Assembly: GCF_014200505.1 (NCBI RefSeq)
Contig: NZ_JACHBX010000001.1
Coordinates: 620,001 to 684,000 of the forward strand
Reading direction: 5' to 3'
Length of the DNA stretch: 64,000 nucleotides
Origin: Massilia aurea
Lineage (GTDB): Bacteria > Pseudomonadota > Gammaproteobacteria > Burkholderiales > Burkholderiaceae_D
Position numbers and translations under genes: made by a program. Position 1 is the first letter of the stretch. Each line of letters starts with the position of its first letter. The notes under the pieces were generated by a model, which saw only the letters and a program-made list of their open reading frames with translations, was not told the origin of the DNA and made no database searches. This document shows, in pieces, positions 1 through 10,189 of this stretch.

Positions 1-1
1 C

Positions 2-370
2 GCGATCGCCGCGCTGCAGGACGCTGGCACGCCGCTGGCGCAAGCCACCTGGGGCCAGCGCAACACGGCAGGCGTTGCGCATCCGATCAGCATGGCGGTG
101 CCGGCGCTGCGGCCCTGGCTCGCTGCACCGGCCGACCAGCTGGCCGGCGACGCGCACATGCCGCGCGTGGCGGGGCCGAAGTTCGGCCAGTCCGAACGCC
201 TGGTCGTGTCGCCGGGGCGCGAAGAAGAGGGTTTGTACAATATGCCGGGCGGGCAGAGCGGGCATCCGCTGTCGCCGTTTTTCCTGACCGGGCATGGGGC
301 CTGGGTCGATGGCAAGCCGACGCCGTTGTTGCCGGGTGCGGCGCGCTACACGCTGCGCCTGCATCCCTGA
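2..370 (+). CDS. Penicillin acylase family protein, C-terminal part
   Basis: This is the 3' end of a gene that begins before the window; the reading frame is open from base 2. The last 122 residues contain the block MPGGQSGHPLSPFF followed by GHGAWVDGKPTPLLPG, which is the usual C-terminal signature of the S45 (Ntn-hydrolase) penicillin/acyl-homoserine-lactone acylase family. Such enzymes are normally exported to the periplasm, self-cleave into two chains and hydrolyse amide bonds of penicillins, aculeacin or acyl-homoserine lactones. The catalytic Ser and signal peptide are outside the window, so the substrate cannot be inferred. It ends 20 bp before the stop of the convergent gene on the minus strand. 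Confidence 0.8.
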   Translation, partial: AIAALQDAGTPLAQATWGQRNTAGVAHPISMAVPALRPWLAAPADQLAGDAHMPRVAGPKFGQSERLVVSPGREEEGLYNMPGGQSGHPLSPFFLTGHGAWVDGKPTPLLPGAARYTLRLHP

Positions 371-389
371 GGCAGCTGGAGCTGCGGCC

Positions 390-2549
390 TTACCTGGCCG
401 GCAGCACCAGTTGTTGCACGACCTGCAGCAACTCGGTAATCGTCTCGGCGCCGGACGGGTGGCCGAGATAGTAGCCCTGCACCATATCGCAGCCATACTC
501 TTCGAGCAGCAGGAGCTGTTCGCCCGTCTCGACGCCTTCAGCCACCACGACCATCTTGAGGCCATGCGCCATCGCGATGATCGCGCGCGTGATGGCCGCG
601 TTTTCGGAATCCTGCGGCAGGCCAGAGATGAAGCTGCGGTCGATTTTCAATGCGCGCACGTCGAAGCGCTTCAGGTAATTCATCGATGAATACCCGGTCC
701 CGAAGTCGTCGATCGACAGGTGCACGCCGATATTGCGCAGGCGTTCGAGCGTGACCATCGTGGCGCGCGCATCGTCCATCAGCGTGCCTTCGGTGAGCTC
801 CAGTTCGAGCAGGCGCGGCTCGAGCCCCGTGTCGAGCAACGCCGAGAGCACGATCTGCGACAGGTTCTCGTCCTTGAACTGCTTGGCTGACAGGTTCACC
901 GCGATGCGCAGCGTGCGCTGCGTCAGGCGCTGCCACGTGCGCGCCTGGCGGCAGGCAGTGCGCAGCACCCATTCGCCGATCGGCACGATCAGGCCCGTCT
1001 CTTCGGCCAGGGGGATGAATTCGGTCGGCGCGATCAGGCCCCGCTCGGGGTGGCGCCAGCGCACCAGTGCTTCGACGCCGACGATCTCTGCGCTGCGCAC
1101 GTCGCGCTGCGGCTGGTACACCAGATACAGCTCGTCGTTCTGCAGCGCGCGGCGCAGGCCGACTTCGAGCTTCACGTGGCTCATGATCTGCATCGTCAGC
1201 GATGAGCTGTACAACTTGGCGTTGTTCTTGCCACAGCTCTTGGCGTGGTACATCGCGGTATCGGCAAACTTGAGGAGCGAGACGCAATCGTCGCCGTCTT
1301 CCGGAAACAGCGAGATGCCGATGCTGGCCGTGACGAAGATCTCGTTGCCTTCGATGATGAACGAGCGCCGCATCGCTTCTTTCACCCGGTGCGCGACGTT
1401 GAGCGCGTGCTCGACCCGTTCGAGGTCCGGAATCAGGATCGTGAATTCGTCGCCGCCCAGGCGCGCCAGGTTGCTGGCGCCGTCTTCGGTCACGTCGCCG
1501 CCATCGCCGCGCGAGACCAGGTCGCTCGGGCGCGTGGTGTCGCGCAGGCGCTCGGACACCATCTTGAGCAGCTGGTCGCCCGCATTGTGGCCAAGCGTGT
1601 CGTTGATGCGCTTGAATGCGTCGAGGTCCATGAACAGCACCGCGAACTTCTTGTTGCCGATCCGCGAGCGGTGCAGCTCGCGTTCGAGCGTTTCCAGGAA
1701 CGCCTGGCGATTCGGGATCCCTGTCAGGCCGTCGCAGTAGGCCAGGCGCCGGATCTGTTCTTCGGTGCGTTTGCGCTCGCTGATATCGCGCACGAGACCC
1801 AGCACTTCGGACGAACTGGTGGCCACCAGCCGCGCCTCGAAATGCTGGGCCACGCCGGCGTCGACCAGCTCGTACTCGACCGAGCGCACCTGGTGCGTGG
1901 TCAGCACGGCCTTCATCTGCTCCAGCATGCGCCCGGCGATGTCCGGTGGCAGCGTCGCAGTCAGGTGTTTGCCGATGAAGCGGGCGCCGGTGCTGTCGGG
2001 CAGGTCGGGGCGGGTGGGGCCTCCTGGTCCCGGACGCTCATGACCCTGCTCGTAATCCAGATAGAAACCGTCGGCATTCAGGCGAAAGAAGGTATCGGGA
2101 ATCGCCGCCAGCACGGCGCGGTTCTGGGCGTCGGCGATGCGCAGGCGGGCGATGGCGTCGCTGGCGCGTAGCACGTACAGCACGCGGTGGCCGAGGATCT
2201 GCCAGTTGATCGGCTTGGAGACGAAATCGGTCGCGCCCACTTCGTAGGCATGGGTGACGGCTTCGATGTCGTCGCTGCCGGTCACCATGATGACCGGCAC
2301 GCAGACGCCATCGCGTTCGGCGGCGCGGATCGCGCGGCAGGCGGCGAAACCGTCCATGCGTGGCATGTCGACGTCCATCAGGATCAGGTCGGGCTGGCCG
2401 GTGCGGGCCTGGTCGAGGGCCTCGATGCCGTCGCCGGCCTGGATCCCGTCCAGGCCAACCTGTGCCAGCATCTCGAGCATCAGCATCCGCATGACCGGAT
2501 CGTCATCGGCAACCAGGACCGTCACGCGCTGGGTGGGAGCGGAAGGCAT
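390..2549 (-). CDS. Response regulator with PAS, GGDEF and EAL domains (c-di-GMP turnover)
   Basis: A 719-residue protein. The receiver domain is residues 8-130, with phosphoacceptor D59 in LMDVDMP and the conserved SKP lysine near 112. A PAS-like sensor occupies about 145-260. The GGDEF domain is about 265-445 with an intact GGDEF motif at 365-369 and an insertion just before it. The EAL domain is about 460-705, with EAL at 493-495 and DDFGTGYSS further on. It probably makes or, more likely, degrades cyclic di-GMP on phosphorylation. The start is the ATG 1 base after the upstream kinase stop, preceded by AAGGA; a TTG further upstream lies inside the kinase gene and is less likely. The tight junction makes the kinase its probable phosphodonor. 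Confidence 0.92.
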   Translation of the reverse strand: MPSAPTQRVTVLVADDDPVMRMLMLEMLAQVGLDGIQAGDGIEALDQARTGQPDLILMDVDMPRMDGFAACRAIRAAERDGVCVPVIMVTGSDDIEAVTHAYEVGATDFVSKPINWQILGHRVLYVLRASDAIARLRIADAQNRAVLAAIPDTFFRLNADGFYLDYEQGHERPGPGGPTRPDLPDSTGARFIGKHLTATLPPDIAGRMLEQMKAVLTTHQVRSVEYELVDAGVAQHFEARLVATSSSEVLGLVRDISERKRTEEQIRRLAYCDGLTGIPNRQAFLETLERELHRSRIGNKKFAVLFMDLDAFKRINDTLGHNAGDQLLKMVSERLRDTTRPSDLVSRGDGGDVTEDGASNLARLGGDEFTILIPDLERVEHALNVAHRVKEAMRRSFIIEGNEIFVTASIGISLFPEDGDDCVSLLKFADTAMYHAKSCGKNNAKLYSSSLTMQIMSHVKLEVGLRRALQNDELYLVYQPQRDVRSAEIVGVEALVRWRHPERGLIAPTEFIPLAEETGLIVPIGEWVLRTACRQARTWQRLTQRTLRIAVNLSAKQFKDENLSQIVLSALLDTGLEPRLLELELTEGTLMDDARATMVTLERLRNIGVHLSIDDFGTGYSSMNYLKRFDVRALKIDRSFISGLPQDSENAAITRAIIAMAHGLKMVVVAEGVETGEQLLLLEEYGCDMVQGYYLGHPSGAETITELLQVVQQLVLPAR

Positions 2550-2550
2550 G

Positions 2551-5454
2551 TCAGGATTCCTTTTCAAGCGCTGCGTGAAGCGACAGTCTTACCGCGCGAA
2601 ACTCGCGTGCCAGGTCGGCCAGCAGCGGGCCGCCGCTGTCCACATTGCCGCTGCGTCCCAGTTGTTCGAGTTCGCGGCACAGGCTGGAGAGCTGCGTGGC
2701 GCCGATATTGGCGCTGGCCGATTTCAGGCCGTGGGCCACGCGCCGCACGCTCTCGGCATCGCCTTCGCCCAGTGCCTGGCGCAGTGCATGCAACTGGCGC
2801 GGCGTGTCGCCGACATAGGCGGCGATTACTTTCTGCACGAGGGCGTCGCCGTCGTCGCGGCTCAGGGCGCGGATATTCTCCAGGGCGGCGCGGTTGATCG
2901 GATCGGCGCCTGAGGTAGTGCGTGGATCGGTGCGCGGATCGGTGCGCGTCGGTGCCGCTGCCGTCAGCCCGGTCGCCGGCCCAGGCCGGGCTGATGGCAG
3001 CGGCAGCGGCGTCGCCGGCGCGATCTCGACGACAGGCTCGTCGCCATGCTCGCGCGCCGACAGCAGCGGCATCGTGATCCAGCGGCCGATGACGGTGGCC
3101 AGCTGCTGCTGGGTGAAGGGCTTGGACAGGTAATCGTCCATGCCCGCCGCCAGGCAGGCTTCGCGGTCGCCCTGTAGCGCGTTGGCGGTGATCGCGATCA
3201 CGGGCAGGCCGCGCTGGCGGCCCATCTCGCGTTCGTGGCGCCGGATCTCGCCGGTGGCCGCAAAGCCGTCCATCACCGGCATCTGGCAATCCATCAGCAC
3301 TGCATCCCAGCGGCCTTCGTGCACGGCGCGCAGCGCTTCCTGGCCGTTTTTCGCGCAGCCGGTTTCGAGACCCAGGCTTTCCAGCATCGCGCGGGCGACT
3401 TCGACGTTGACCGGGTTGTCCTCGGCCAGCAGCACGCGCCGCGCGCGCCTGGCCGGATGCAGCGCGGGCTCCTGGTCGCTGGCCGCCGCTGAGGGCGCGG
3501 TCGGCCGCTGCAGCCGCGCCGCACGCACCGCCAGGCACGCATACAGATCGGCCGCGCGCGCCGGTTTGACCAGCTGGTACGCCACGCCCGCTTCGCGCCG
3601 CTGTACCGGATCGGCGGCCAGCCGTTCGGGGCTGAGCAGCACCAGGTGCGTGTCGCGCGCCAGCGGTTCGGCGCGCACGGCGGCGGCCAGGGCCAGGCCG
3701 CTGGTCCCGCGCAGCTCCATGTCCAGCACCGCGGCATCGTAGGGCCGGCCGGCGCGGGCCGCGTTGACCAGCCACTCGAACGCGAGCGCGCCACCGACGT
3801 CGTCGCACTGCGCATGCCACGCGGTCAGCTGCTGCACCAGTGCCTTGCGGCTGGCGTCCTGTTCGTCGACGACCAGCACGCGCAGGCCATCGAGTGTATT
3901 GAGGTGATGGCCGGGCGCGTCGGGGTCGACGCGGTGCTTGTCGAAGCTGACCGTGAACCAGAAGACCGAGCCGCGCTGCTGTGCATTCTCGACGCCGATG
4001 GCGCCGTTCATTAGCTCGACGATCTGCTTTGAAATTGCCAGCCCAAGACCGGTGCCGCCGTACTTGCGGGTGGTGGAGTCGTCGGCCTGCGAGAACGCGT
4101 TGAACAGGCGCGCCCGTGCTTCGCGCGAAATGCCGATGCCGGTGTCGTGCACCTCGAAGCGCAGCACGACCTGTTGCGGGTCTTCTCCTGCCACGCGCAC
4201 GCGCGCCAGGATGCGGCCATCGTCGGTGAACTTGAGCGCGTTGCCCAGCAGGTTGGCCAGGATCTGGCGCAGCCGGTTCGGATCGCCGCAGATCGCCACC
4301 GGGATGTCGTTGGCGATGTCGAAGTCGCACGCCAGGCCCTTGGCCGCTGCTTGCGGCGTGTAGACCTTGTGGATCTCGTCGAGCAGGTCCCACAGGTTGA
4401 AGTTGATGTACTCGATCGTGAGCTTGCCGGCCTCGATCTTGGAAAAATCGAGGATGTCGTTGATGATCACCAGGAGGTGCTCGCCCGAGCGTTTCACCAG
4501 CTGCGTGTAGTTGCGCTGGGCGTCGGTGAGCGACGTGGCCAGCAGCATGTCGGTCATGCCCAGCACCCCGTTCATCGGCGTGCGGATCTCGTGGCTCATC
4601 GTGGCGAGAAAGCCGCTCTTGGCGCGGCTGGCCGCCTCGGCCGCATTCTTGGCTTTTTCGAGCTGCTCGGTGCGCACGCCGACCTGGCGTTCGAGCTCGT
4701 CGCGGTGGTGCAGCAGGGCGGCGCCGCGCTCTTCGATCTGCGCCAGCATGCCGTTGAAGCTGTCGATCAGCACGCCCAGTTCATCGCTGCGCGTGTGCGG
4801 GATCCGCAGGCCGTAGTTCTGGCTGGCCGAGACCTTGTGCGCGGCCTGGATCAGCTTGGTGATCGGTTCGGCGATGCTGTGCTTGAGGCGCCCGGCCAGC
4901 ACCAGCGACACGAGCAGCGCCGCGCCCATCGCCAGTCCGATCACGCCCAGGCTGGTGGCGATGTCGAGCCACATCGGCAACAGGTCGGCCTCGATCATCA
5001 CCGCGCCCACCACCAGCTCGCCGTGCCGCACTGCCTGCACCACGCGCATGTGGCGCGCCAGCAGCGCGCGGCCGTCGCGATTGATCCGATCAAGCGTGCC
5101 GGCCTCGATGTCGTCCAGCGGCGCGAGGGCGGCGCCCTGGCGCCCCGGCGTGTGGTAGGTGGCGATGGGCTGGCCGAAGCGGTCGTACAGCACGGCCGCC
5201 GAGACGCTCTGGCGGGCTTCCAGGGCCGACAGCGTCGCGCCGGCCTGCTTGCGGTCGACCAGCATCAGGTCGCCGGCGCAGGCCGCGCCGATGACGCGCG
5301 CGAACGCCGTCAGTTGCGCGGCTTCGGCACGCCGGTGATTGTGGATGGAGGTGACAGCAAACGCGCCGAACACGAACAGCAACGCCGTCGCGGTCGAGAG
5401 CAGCGAGATGATGGTCAGCTTCCGGTTCAGGCTCGAGCGCTCGAAGTTCGGCAT
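2551..5454 (-). CDS. Hybrid sensor histidine kinase with HAMP, two receivers and an HPt domain
   Basis: A 967-residue BarA-like tripartite kinase. TM1 is about residues 13-35, a periplasmic sensor (CHASE8/Cache-like) spans about 36-165, TM2 about 168-189 and HAMP about 190-245. HisKA has H288 in [15 protein letters not shown]; the ATPase domain shows NALKF, DTGIGIS and [10 protein letters not shown]. The first receiver (about 524-645, D578) is divergent. The second (about 672-795) is canonical, with D722 in [11 protein letters not shown]. The HPt domain has H908 in [14 protein letters not shown]. The protein therefore carries a complete phosphorelay that probably ends on the downstream REC-GGDEF-EAL protein. 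I chose the ATG at 5454 (GGGAA upstream) because TM1 follows at once; upstream in-frame sequence is not protein-like. Confidence 0.92.
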   Translation of the reverse strand: MPNFERSSLNRKLTIISLLSTATALLFVFGAFAVTSIHNHRRAEAAQLTAFARVIGAACAGDLMLVDRKQAGATLSALEARQSVSAAVLYDRFGQPIATYHTPGRQGAALAPLDDIEAGTLDRINRDGRALLARHMRVVQAVRHGELVVGAVMIEADLLPMWLDIATSLGVIGLAMGAALLVSLVLAGRLKHSIAEPITKLIQAAHKVSASQNYGLRIPHTRSDELGVLIDSFNGMLAQIEERGAALLHHRDELERQVGVRTEQLEKAKNAAEAASRAKSGFLATMSHEIRTPMNGVLGMTDMLLATSLTDAQRNYTQLVKRSGEHLLVIINDILDFSKIEAGKLTIEYINFNLWDLLDEIHKVYTPQAAAKGLACDFDIANDIPVAICGDPNRLRQILANLLGNALKFTDDGRILARVRVAGEDPQQVVLRFEVHDTGIGISREARARLFNAFSQADDSTTRKYGGTGLGLAISKQIVELMNGAIGVENAQQRGSVFWFTVSFDKHRVDPDAPGHHLNTLDGLRVLVVDEQDASRKALVQQLTAWHAQCDDVGGALAFEWLVNAARAGRPYDAAVLDMELRGTSGLALAAAVRAEPLARDTHLVLLSPERLAADPVQRREAGVAYQLVKPARAADLYACLAVRAARLQRPTAPSAAASDQEPALHPARRARRVLLAEDNPVNVEVARAMLESLGLETGCAKNGQEALRAVHEGRWDAVLMDCQMPVMDGFAATGEIRRHEREMGRQRGLPVIAITANALQGDREACLAAGMDDYLSKPFTQQQLATVIGRWITMPLLSAREHGDEPVVEIAPATPLPLPSARPGPATGLTAAAPTRTDPRTDPRTTSGADPINRAALENIRALSRDDGDALVQKVIAAYVGDTPRQLHALRQALGEGDAESVRRVAHGLKSASANIGATQLSSLCRELEQLGRSGNVDSGGPLLADLAREFRAVRLSLHAALEKES

Positions 5455-5909
5455 CGCAATTCCCGCGGTGGGCACAGCGGCATGGACCTGCACGACGCGG
5501 ATCCTCCGCGCGGGCAAGAGCCCGCAGGAAAAAAATATACGGGGTAGGGGCGTACGCGGCTTTGCGTGAACGCAAAGGGGGCGGGCGAACCGGGTTCGTG
5601 TTGCAAACACGCCCAACTTGCGAGGGAGCGCGTAGATTAGGTGCTGAAGGCTGGATGGACTGATCCTGACAGCAAGGTTAAAGTCCCATTCGCTAAAAAT
5701 GTAACTAACCAACGATGATGGTCGTGCCCACTGAACAGCGGCGATCATGGCCGGGCCCTGCCCATGACGCTTCATGCGCGAACGCAGAAGGCAGCAGGGT
5801 GATGCCTGGGGCGATACGCGGATGGTGAATCACTCTCCCTGATCATGGTGGGGGAGTAGGGCGGCGTACTCAGATCGCCGCCGCCCGGCAGGTTACGGCA
5901 AAACGGGAA
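5455..5909. other. Non-coding stretch upstream of the hybrid kinase
   Basis: This is 455 bases with no convincing reading frame. It must hold the promoter of the leftward kinase gene and the 3' end of the nitroreductase transcript. Two adjacent hairpins lie at its right end: ACTCTCCC/GGGGGAGT (5832-5857) and GGCGGCG/CGCCGCC (5860-5882). Neither is followed by a run of T on the transcribed strand, so they are not standard intrinsic terminators. I looked for a c-di-GMP riboswitch and did not recognise one. Confidence 0.5.
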
Positions 5910-6545
5910 TCAGTCGATTTCGCTGACGAACTGGTCGAGCGGACGGCGCACTTTCGCCAGGCCCGCCAGCCAGTCATCTTCGGCCTTGCGGTAGCCGAGC
6001 GGCAGAATGACCACGCTACGCAGATGGCGTTCGCCCAGATTCAGGATGCTGTCGACCGCAGCCGGATCGAAGCCTTCCATCGGCGTGCAGTCGACTTCCT
6101 CGAAGGCCGCCGCGATCATCGCCGCACTGAAACCGATATAGGCCTGGCGCGCCGCGTGCTCGAAGTTCACCTGCGCATCGCGGCCAGGGTAGGTCGACAG
6201 CAGTTGCTGGCGGTAGGCTTCCCAGCCTTCGTTGCGAAAACCCCGCACTTCGTTGGTCAGGTCGAACATGTGGTTGATCCGTTCGGGCGTGTAGTTGTCC
6301 CAGGCCGCAAACACCATCAGGTGCGAGGCATCGACCACCTGCGCCTGGTTCCAGGCGACGTCCTTGATCTTGGCTCGCAGCGCCTGATTCTTCACGATCA
6401 GGATTTCATAGGGCTGCAGGCCGGACGACGTCGGCGCCAGGCGCGCTGCTTCAATGATCCGATCGATCTTTTCCTGCGGCACCTGACGGGTCGGGTCCAT
6501 CGCCTTGGTGGCATAGCGCCAGTTCAGTTTGTCGAGCAATTCCAT
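5910..6545 (-). CDS. NAD(P)H-dependent nitroreductase family oxidoreductase
   Basis: A 211-residue FMN-dependent enzyme of the NfsB/YfkO-like nitroreductase family. It opens with MELLDKLNWRYATKAMDPTR and contains the FMN-binding RLAPTSSGLQPYEI segment near residue 40 and a late PLGYRKAEDDW motif. Such cytoplasmic enzymes reduce nitro-aromatics, quinones or related electrophiles using NAD(P)H. Length is normal for the family. The start follows AAAGGAA by 5 bases; a longer in-frame version exists but lacks family similarity. It is divergent from a LysR-type regulator 93 bp away, a common arrangement in which the regulator controls the oxidoreductase. Confidence 0.9.
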   Translation of the reverse strand: MELLDKLNWRYATKAMDPTRQVPQEKIDRIIEAARLAPTSSGLQPYEILIVKNQALRAKIKDVAWNQAQVVDASHLMVFAAWDNYTPERINHMFDLTNEVRGFRNEGWEAYRQQLLSTYPGRDAQVNFEHAARQAYIGFSAAMIAAAFEEVDCTPMEGFDPAAVDSILNLGERHLRSVVILPLGYRKAEDDWLAGLAKVRRPLDQFVSEID

Positions 6546-6638
6546 GTAATTCCTTTCGAAAGAGAGATGCACCATTGTATTTTTTCTCGGCAGATAGATA
6601 AACTACGATTCTGGCAAATGATTTGTTCTTGAGGAAGC
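6546..6638. promoter_or_regulatory. Divergent promoter region between nitroreductase and LysR gene
   Basis: This 93-bp gap must carry both divergent promoters and the LysR operator. It is AT-richer than its surroundings. A perfect dyad CAAAT-G-ATTTG (6615-6625) lies 14 bp before the LysR start and is a candidate operator half. I could not identify a full T-N11-A box with confidence. Confidence 0.5.
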
Positions 6639-7559
6639 ATGATGGCGAGAAAGTTTGATCACCTGGCTGATGTAGAGGTGTTTCTGAGCGTCGTTGAGCA
6701 CGGTTCGTTCAGCGCAGCCGCGATCGTGCTGTCGACCACGCCGTCGGTGCTGAGCCGGGCCCTGTCGCGACTCGAAGCACGCCTCGGCACACAGTTATTG
6801 CGCCGGACCACGCGCAGCCTCAGCCTTACCGACGCCGGTCAGCGCTACGCCAACGAGGCCCGCGACGCCTTCGCCCGCCTCGGGCAGGCAGAGCAGGCGA
6901 TGCGCAGCACGACGGCGCAACTGAGCGGCAAGGTCCGCATGAGCGTGTCCACCGGCTACGGCCAGCAGCGCCTGCCGCCCATACTGGCCGCCTACGCGCG
7001 CGCCTATCCGCTGGTCGAGCTGGACGTCGATATCACCAACCGCAATGTGGATCTGGTGGCCGAGGGCTTCGACCTGGCGATCCGCTCCGGTCCGCTGCCC
7101 AGCAGCACGATGGCGTCGCGCCAGCTGGAAGCATCGCCACTGTGCCTGCTGGCATCCCCAGCCTATCTGGAGACCGCCGGATCACTCGCGACGCTCGAGG
7201 ATCTGGCACGCCAGCAATGCATCGCCTTTGTCCGGCCCAATACCGGCCGGGTGTTCCCTTGGCAGTTGCGCGATGGCGACCGCGACATCGACTGGATCCC
7301 GCCGGCGTCGGTAATGGTCTCGACCGACGCGATGGGCGTCATCTGGCTGGCCGAGCAGGGGATGGGGATCGCACTGTGTCCGCGCCTGTTTGCCGAAACC
7401 AGCCTGGCAGCGGGACAGCTGGTGGAGATATTGCCGCAGCTAAGTGGCCGCACACGCGCGTTCTCGGTCGTCTATCCGGCGCACCGTGGCCTGTCGGCAG
7501 CATCGCGCGCACTGATCGACATGCTGGTGGCGGCGCACGACAGTTCAGGCGGGATATAG
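6639..7559 (+). CDS. LysR family transcriptional regulator
   Basis: A 306-residue LysR-type regulator. The N-terminal winged HTH (about residues 5-65) reads DVEVFLSVVEHGSFSAAA then SVLSRALSRLEARLG, with the typical RRTTRSLSLTDAG wing. A periplasmic-binding-protein-like effector domain follows (about 93-300), with DLAIRSGPLPSSTM in the ligand cleft. The start has GAGGAAG upstream; there are two consecutive ATG codons and either could be used. Divergent placement beside the nitroreductase suggests it controls that gene and itself, responding to a quinone- or nitro-compound-like effector (inference). Confidence 0.93.
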   Translation: MMARKFDHLADVEVFLSVVEHGSFSAAAIVLSTTPSVLSRALSRLEARLGTQLLRRTTRSLSLTDAGQRYANEARDAFARLGQAEQAMRSTTAQLSGKVRMSVSTGYGQQRLPPILAAYARAYPLVELDVDITNRNVDLVAEGFDLAIRSGPLPSSTMASRQLEASPLCLLASPAYLETAGSLATLEDLARQQCIAFVRPNTGRVFPWQLRDGDRDIDWIPPASVMVSTDAMGVIWLAEQGMGIALCPRLFAETSLAAGQLVEILPQLSGRTRAFSVVYPAHRGLSAASRALIDMLVAAHDSSGGI

Positions 7560-7583
7560 AAGATCTGACTCTGCTCATGCAAA

Positions 7584-7617
7584 TAGAAAAGGGGACGCCG
7601 TAGCGTCCCCTTTTCTA
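7584..7617. terminator. Bidirectional intrinsic terminator after LysR gene
   Basis: A 14-bp perfect stem TAGAAAAGGGGACG / CGTCCCCTTTTCTA with a 6-base loop. The A-run and T-run at its ends allow termination on either strand. It separates the LysR gene from the leftward cstA-ybdD unit. Confidence 0.9.
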
Positions 7618-7618
7618 T

Positions 7619-7718
7619 GTAGGGTGGACGGGTTTCCCGTCCACGCGTTCAAACTAACTTCGCACTGTGGCATGCGACGTCATGTCGCACGCGTGGACGG
7701 CATAGCCGCCCACCCTAC
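7619..7718. repeat. MITE/REP-like element, copy 1 (GTAGGGTGGACG ends)
   Basis: A 100-bp intergenic element with complementary ends (GTAGGGTGGACGG at the left, CCGCCCACCCTAC at the right, one mismatch). An inner inverted pair CGTCCACGCG / CGCGTGGACG would let it fold as a branched hairpin. A second copy lies at 37305-37419 and shares the ends and the CCGTCCACGCGTTCAAACT block. No coding capacity. Confidence 0.85.
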
Positions 7719-7726
7719 GGTAGTCC

Positions 7727-7921
7727 TCAGCAGCACGAAGCCCGACTCCCCCCGTACCGCGCCTCCTGGCGCTCACGGAAGAACTCCTCGTACGTCATCG
7801 CCGGCTCATCCGGATGCGTACGCTCCATGTGCGCCAGGTACGTGTCGTACTCGGGCAGGCCGACCATCAGGCGCAGCGACTGCCCGAGGTAACTGCCGGC
7901 CTGCTTCAGGGTGCCGAACAT
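7727..7921 (-). CDS. YbdD/YjiX family small protein, CstA partner
   Basis: A 64-residue protein of the YbdD/YjiX (DUF466) family, with the diagnostic sequence [20 protein letters not shown] and the ending YGGSRASCC. In enterobacteria a member always follows cstA or btsT and is thought to support the pyruvate carrier. Its ATG overlaps the cstA stop by one base (TGATG), so the two are translationally coupled. The C-terminal cysteine pair is typical of the family. Confidence 0.93.
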   Translation of the reverse strand: MFGTLKQAGSYLGQSLRLMVGLPEYDTYLAHMERTHPDEPAMTYEEFFRERQEARYGGSRASCC

Positions 7922-9987
7922 CAGGTCACCTGCGGTGCGGGCATGGCGACGTACGGCGACTCTTTTGCGGTCGCGCCATTCGCCTTGCGGGCATCCATCA
8001 CCGTGCGCAGGCCATAGAACAGCACGGCCAGCACGACGAAGATGAAGAAGCCGGCCAGGCTGGCGTTGACGTAGTCGTTGAAGATGATCCGTTCCATCTC
8101 GACGATCGACTTGGCCGGCGCCAGGATCGTGCCGGCGTCGTGCGCGGCCTGATACTTGTTGGCGTGCGCCACGAAGCCGATGCGCGGGTCGTCGTGGAAG
8201 ATCTTCTGGTAGCCCGCCGTCAGCGTGCAGGCCAGCAGCCACACGGTCGGCAGCGCGGTGACCCACGCGTACTGGCCGCGCTTCATCTTGAACAGCACGC
8301 AGGTGCCGAGCATCAGCGCAATACCGGCCAGCATCTGGTTGGCGATGCCGAACAGCGGCCACAAGGTGTTGATGCCGCCCAGCGGATCGACCACGCCCTG
8401 GTACAGGAAGTAACCCCAGGCCGCGACGCACAGGCCCGTGGCCAGCAGATTGGCCGGCAGCGAATCGGTGCGCTTGAGCGATGGTGCGAACGCGCCCAGC
8501 AGATCCTGCAGCATGAAGCGGCCAGCGCGGGTGCCCGCGTCCACCGCGGTCAGGATGAACAGAGCCTCGAACAGGATCGCGAAGTGGTACCAGAACGCCA
8601 TCATGGTCTGGCCACCGACCAGGTTCGACAGGATGTGGGCCATGCCCACTGCCAGCGTCGGTGCGCCACCAGCGCGCGAGATGATCGTGTGTTCGCCGAC
8701 GTCACGGGCCATCTGCTCCAGTGCTTCCGGCGTGATCACGAAGCCCATCTGCGAGACGGCAGCGGCGGCCGATTGCGCCGTGGTGCCCAGCAGGGCGGCC
8801 GGGCTGTTCATGGCGAAGTAGACGCCCGGGTCGATGGTCGACGCGGCGATCAGCGCCATCATGGCGACAAAACTTTCCATCAGCATGCCACCGTAGCCGA
8901 TGAAGCGCGCCTGCGTTTCATTTTCCAGCATCTTCGGCGTGGTGCCCGAGGCGATCAGCGCGTGGAAGCCCGACACGGCGCCGCAGGCAATCGTGATGAA
9001 CAGGAACGGGAAGATGCCGCCCGACCAGACCGGGCCCGAACCATCGACGAACTTCGTCACGGCCGGCATGCGCAGATCCGGTGCGACGACCAGGATGCCG
9101 ATCGCCAGCGCGAGGATGGTGCCGATCTTGAGGAAGGTCGACAGGTAGTCGCGTGGCGCCAGCAGCAGCCACACGGGAATCACGGCGGCGACAAAGCCGT
9201 AGCCGATCAGCATCCAGGTCAGTTCGGTGCCGGTGAAGGTGAACATCGGACCCCAGACTGGCGAATCGTGCACCCACTGGCCGCCGATGATGGCGAGCAT
9301 CAGCAACACGAAGCCGATTAGCGAAATCTCGCCGATGCGCCCGACCCGCACATAGCGCGAGTAGATGCCCATGAACAGCGCGATCGGGATCGTGGCCATC
9401 ACGGTGAAGGTGCCCCACGGCGAACCCGTAAGCGCTTTCACGACGATCAGGGCCAGCACGGCCAGGATGATCACCATGATCATGAAGGTGCCGAGCAGCG
9501 CGATCATGCCGGGGATCTCGCCCATTTCGGATTTGATCAGGTCACCCAGCGAGCGGCCATCGCGGCGCGTGGACATGAACAGCACGATGAAATCCTGCAC
9601 TGCGCCGGCGAACACGACGCCGGCCAGAATCCACATCATGCCGGGCAGGTAACCCATCTGCGCGGCAAGCACGGGGCCCACCAGCGGACCGGCGCCGGCA
9701 ATCGCGGCGAAGTGGTGACCGAACAAAACGTTTTTGTTGGTCGGCACGTAATCAAGGCCATCGTTGAACTTGTGGGCAGGTGTCTGGCGGGTGGCGTCGA
9801 GCCCCAGCACCTTGTTGGCGATGAACTTCGAGTAGAAGCGGTAAGCGATGAGATAGACGCAGCCGGCGGCCGCGACGATCCAGATGGCATTGATGGTTTC
9901 ACCGCGTTTGAGCGCGATGTAGCCGAGCGAAAACGCGCCCAGGATGGACAAGGCGATCCATCCGAGCATGCTCGTCATTTTCTTCAT
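7921..9987 (-). CDS. cstA: Carbon starvation protein A, pyruvate-type carrier
   Basis: A 688-residue polytopic inner-membrane protein of the CstA/BtsT family (E. coli CstA is about 700 residues). It contains the conserved blocks [21 protein letters not shown] near residue 85, the substrate-path segment [16 protein letters not shown] and some 16-18 hydrophobic segments. The family imports pyruvate, and some members peptides, with protons. The start is supported by GGAGGAG 6 bases upstream; longer in-frame versions are not CstA-like. It forms an operon with the YbdD-like gene and is divergent from a Cache-domain two-component pair that probably controls it. Confidence 0.95.
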   Translation of the reverse strand: MKKMTSMLGWIALSILGAFSLGYIALKRGETINAIWIVAAAGCVYLIAYRFYSKFIANKVLGLDATRQTPAHKFNDGLDYVPTNKNVLFGHHFAAIAGAGPLVGPVLAAQMGYLPGMMWILAGVVFAGAVQDFIVLFMSTRRDGRSLGDLIKSEMGEIPGMIALLGTFMIMVIILAVLALIVVKALTGSPWGTFTVMATIPIALFMGIYSRYVRVGRIGEISLIGFVLLMLAIIGGQWVHDSPVWGPMFTFTGTELTWMLIGYGFVAAVIPVWLLLAPRDYLSTFLKIGTILALAIGILVVAPDLRMPAVTKFVDGSGPVWSGGIFPFLFITIACGAVSGFHALIASGTTPKMLENETQARFIGYGGMLMESFVAMMALIAASTIDPGVYFAMNSPAALLGTTAQSAAAAVSQMGFVITPEALEQMARDVGEHTIISRAGGAPTLAVGMAHILSNLVGGQTMMAFWYHFAILFEALFILTAVDAGTRAGRFMLQDLLGAFAPSLKRTDSLPANLLATGLCVAAWGYFLYQGVVDPLGGINTLWPLFGIANQMLAGIALMLGTCVLFKMKRGQYAWVTALPTVWLLACTLTAGYQKIFHDDPRIGFVAHANKYQAAHDAGTILAPAKSIVEMERIIFNDYVNASLAGFFIFVVLAVLFYGLRTVMDARKANGATAKESPYVAMPAPQVT

Positions 9988-10091
9988 TGGTGACTCCTCC
10001 GATATGGATTGATGCTTCGTACGCCAGTACATGCCGGCGCCATTCTTTACAGCATGGCAATGAGTATCTTGCACAATTATCAGGACTGCAA

Positions 10092-10128
10092 GCGTAACAA
10101 TTACGCAGGGGCTACGTACCACTACGTA
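10092..10128. promoter_or_regulatory. Cluster of TACG-core dyads between cstA and sensor kinase
   Basis: The 202-bp divergent gap holds GCGTAA-CAA-TTACGC (10092-10106, perfect 6-bp dyad) followed by two CTACGTA copies at 10112 and 10122, each containing the palindrome TACGTA, spaced 10 bp apart. A further GTAACGCACGTA lies at 10140. Helical spacing suggests side-by-side binding of a regulator such as the adjacent NarL-type protein; this is inference. Confidence 0.6.
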
Positions 10129-10189
10129 GGACGCATGCCCGTAACGCACGTAAAATGCCTTGCTTTCCCTATCAGAAGGCAGTCGGCCC

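Noticed and set aside
4147-5547. 466-codon open frame on the plus strand opposite the hybrid kinase
   Set aside because: Shadow of a GC-rich gene; its translation is His/Gln/Arg-rich with no family resemblance, while the minus strand encodes all kinase motifs.
5455-5909. c-di-GMP riboswitch before the c-di-GMP signalling genes
   Set aside because: The conserved core and helices of GEMM-type riboswitches were not recognisable; only two simple hairpins were seen.
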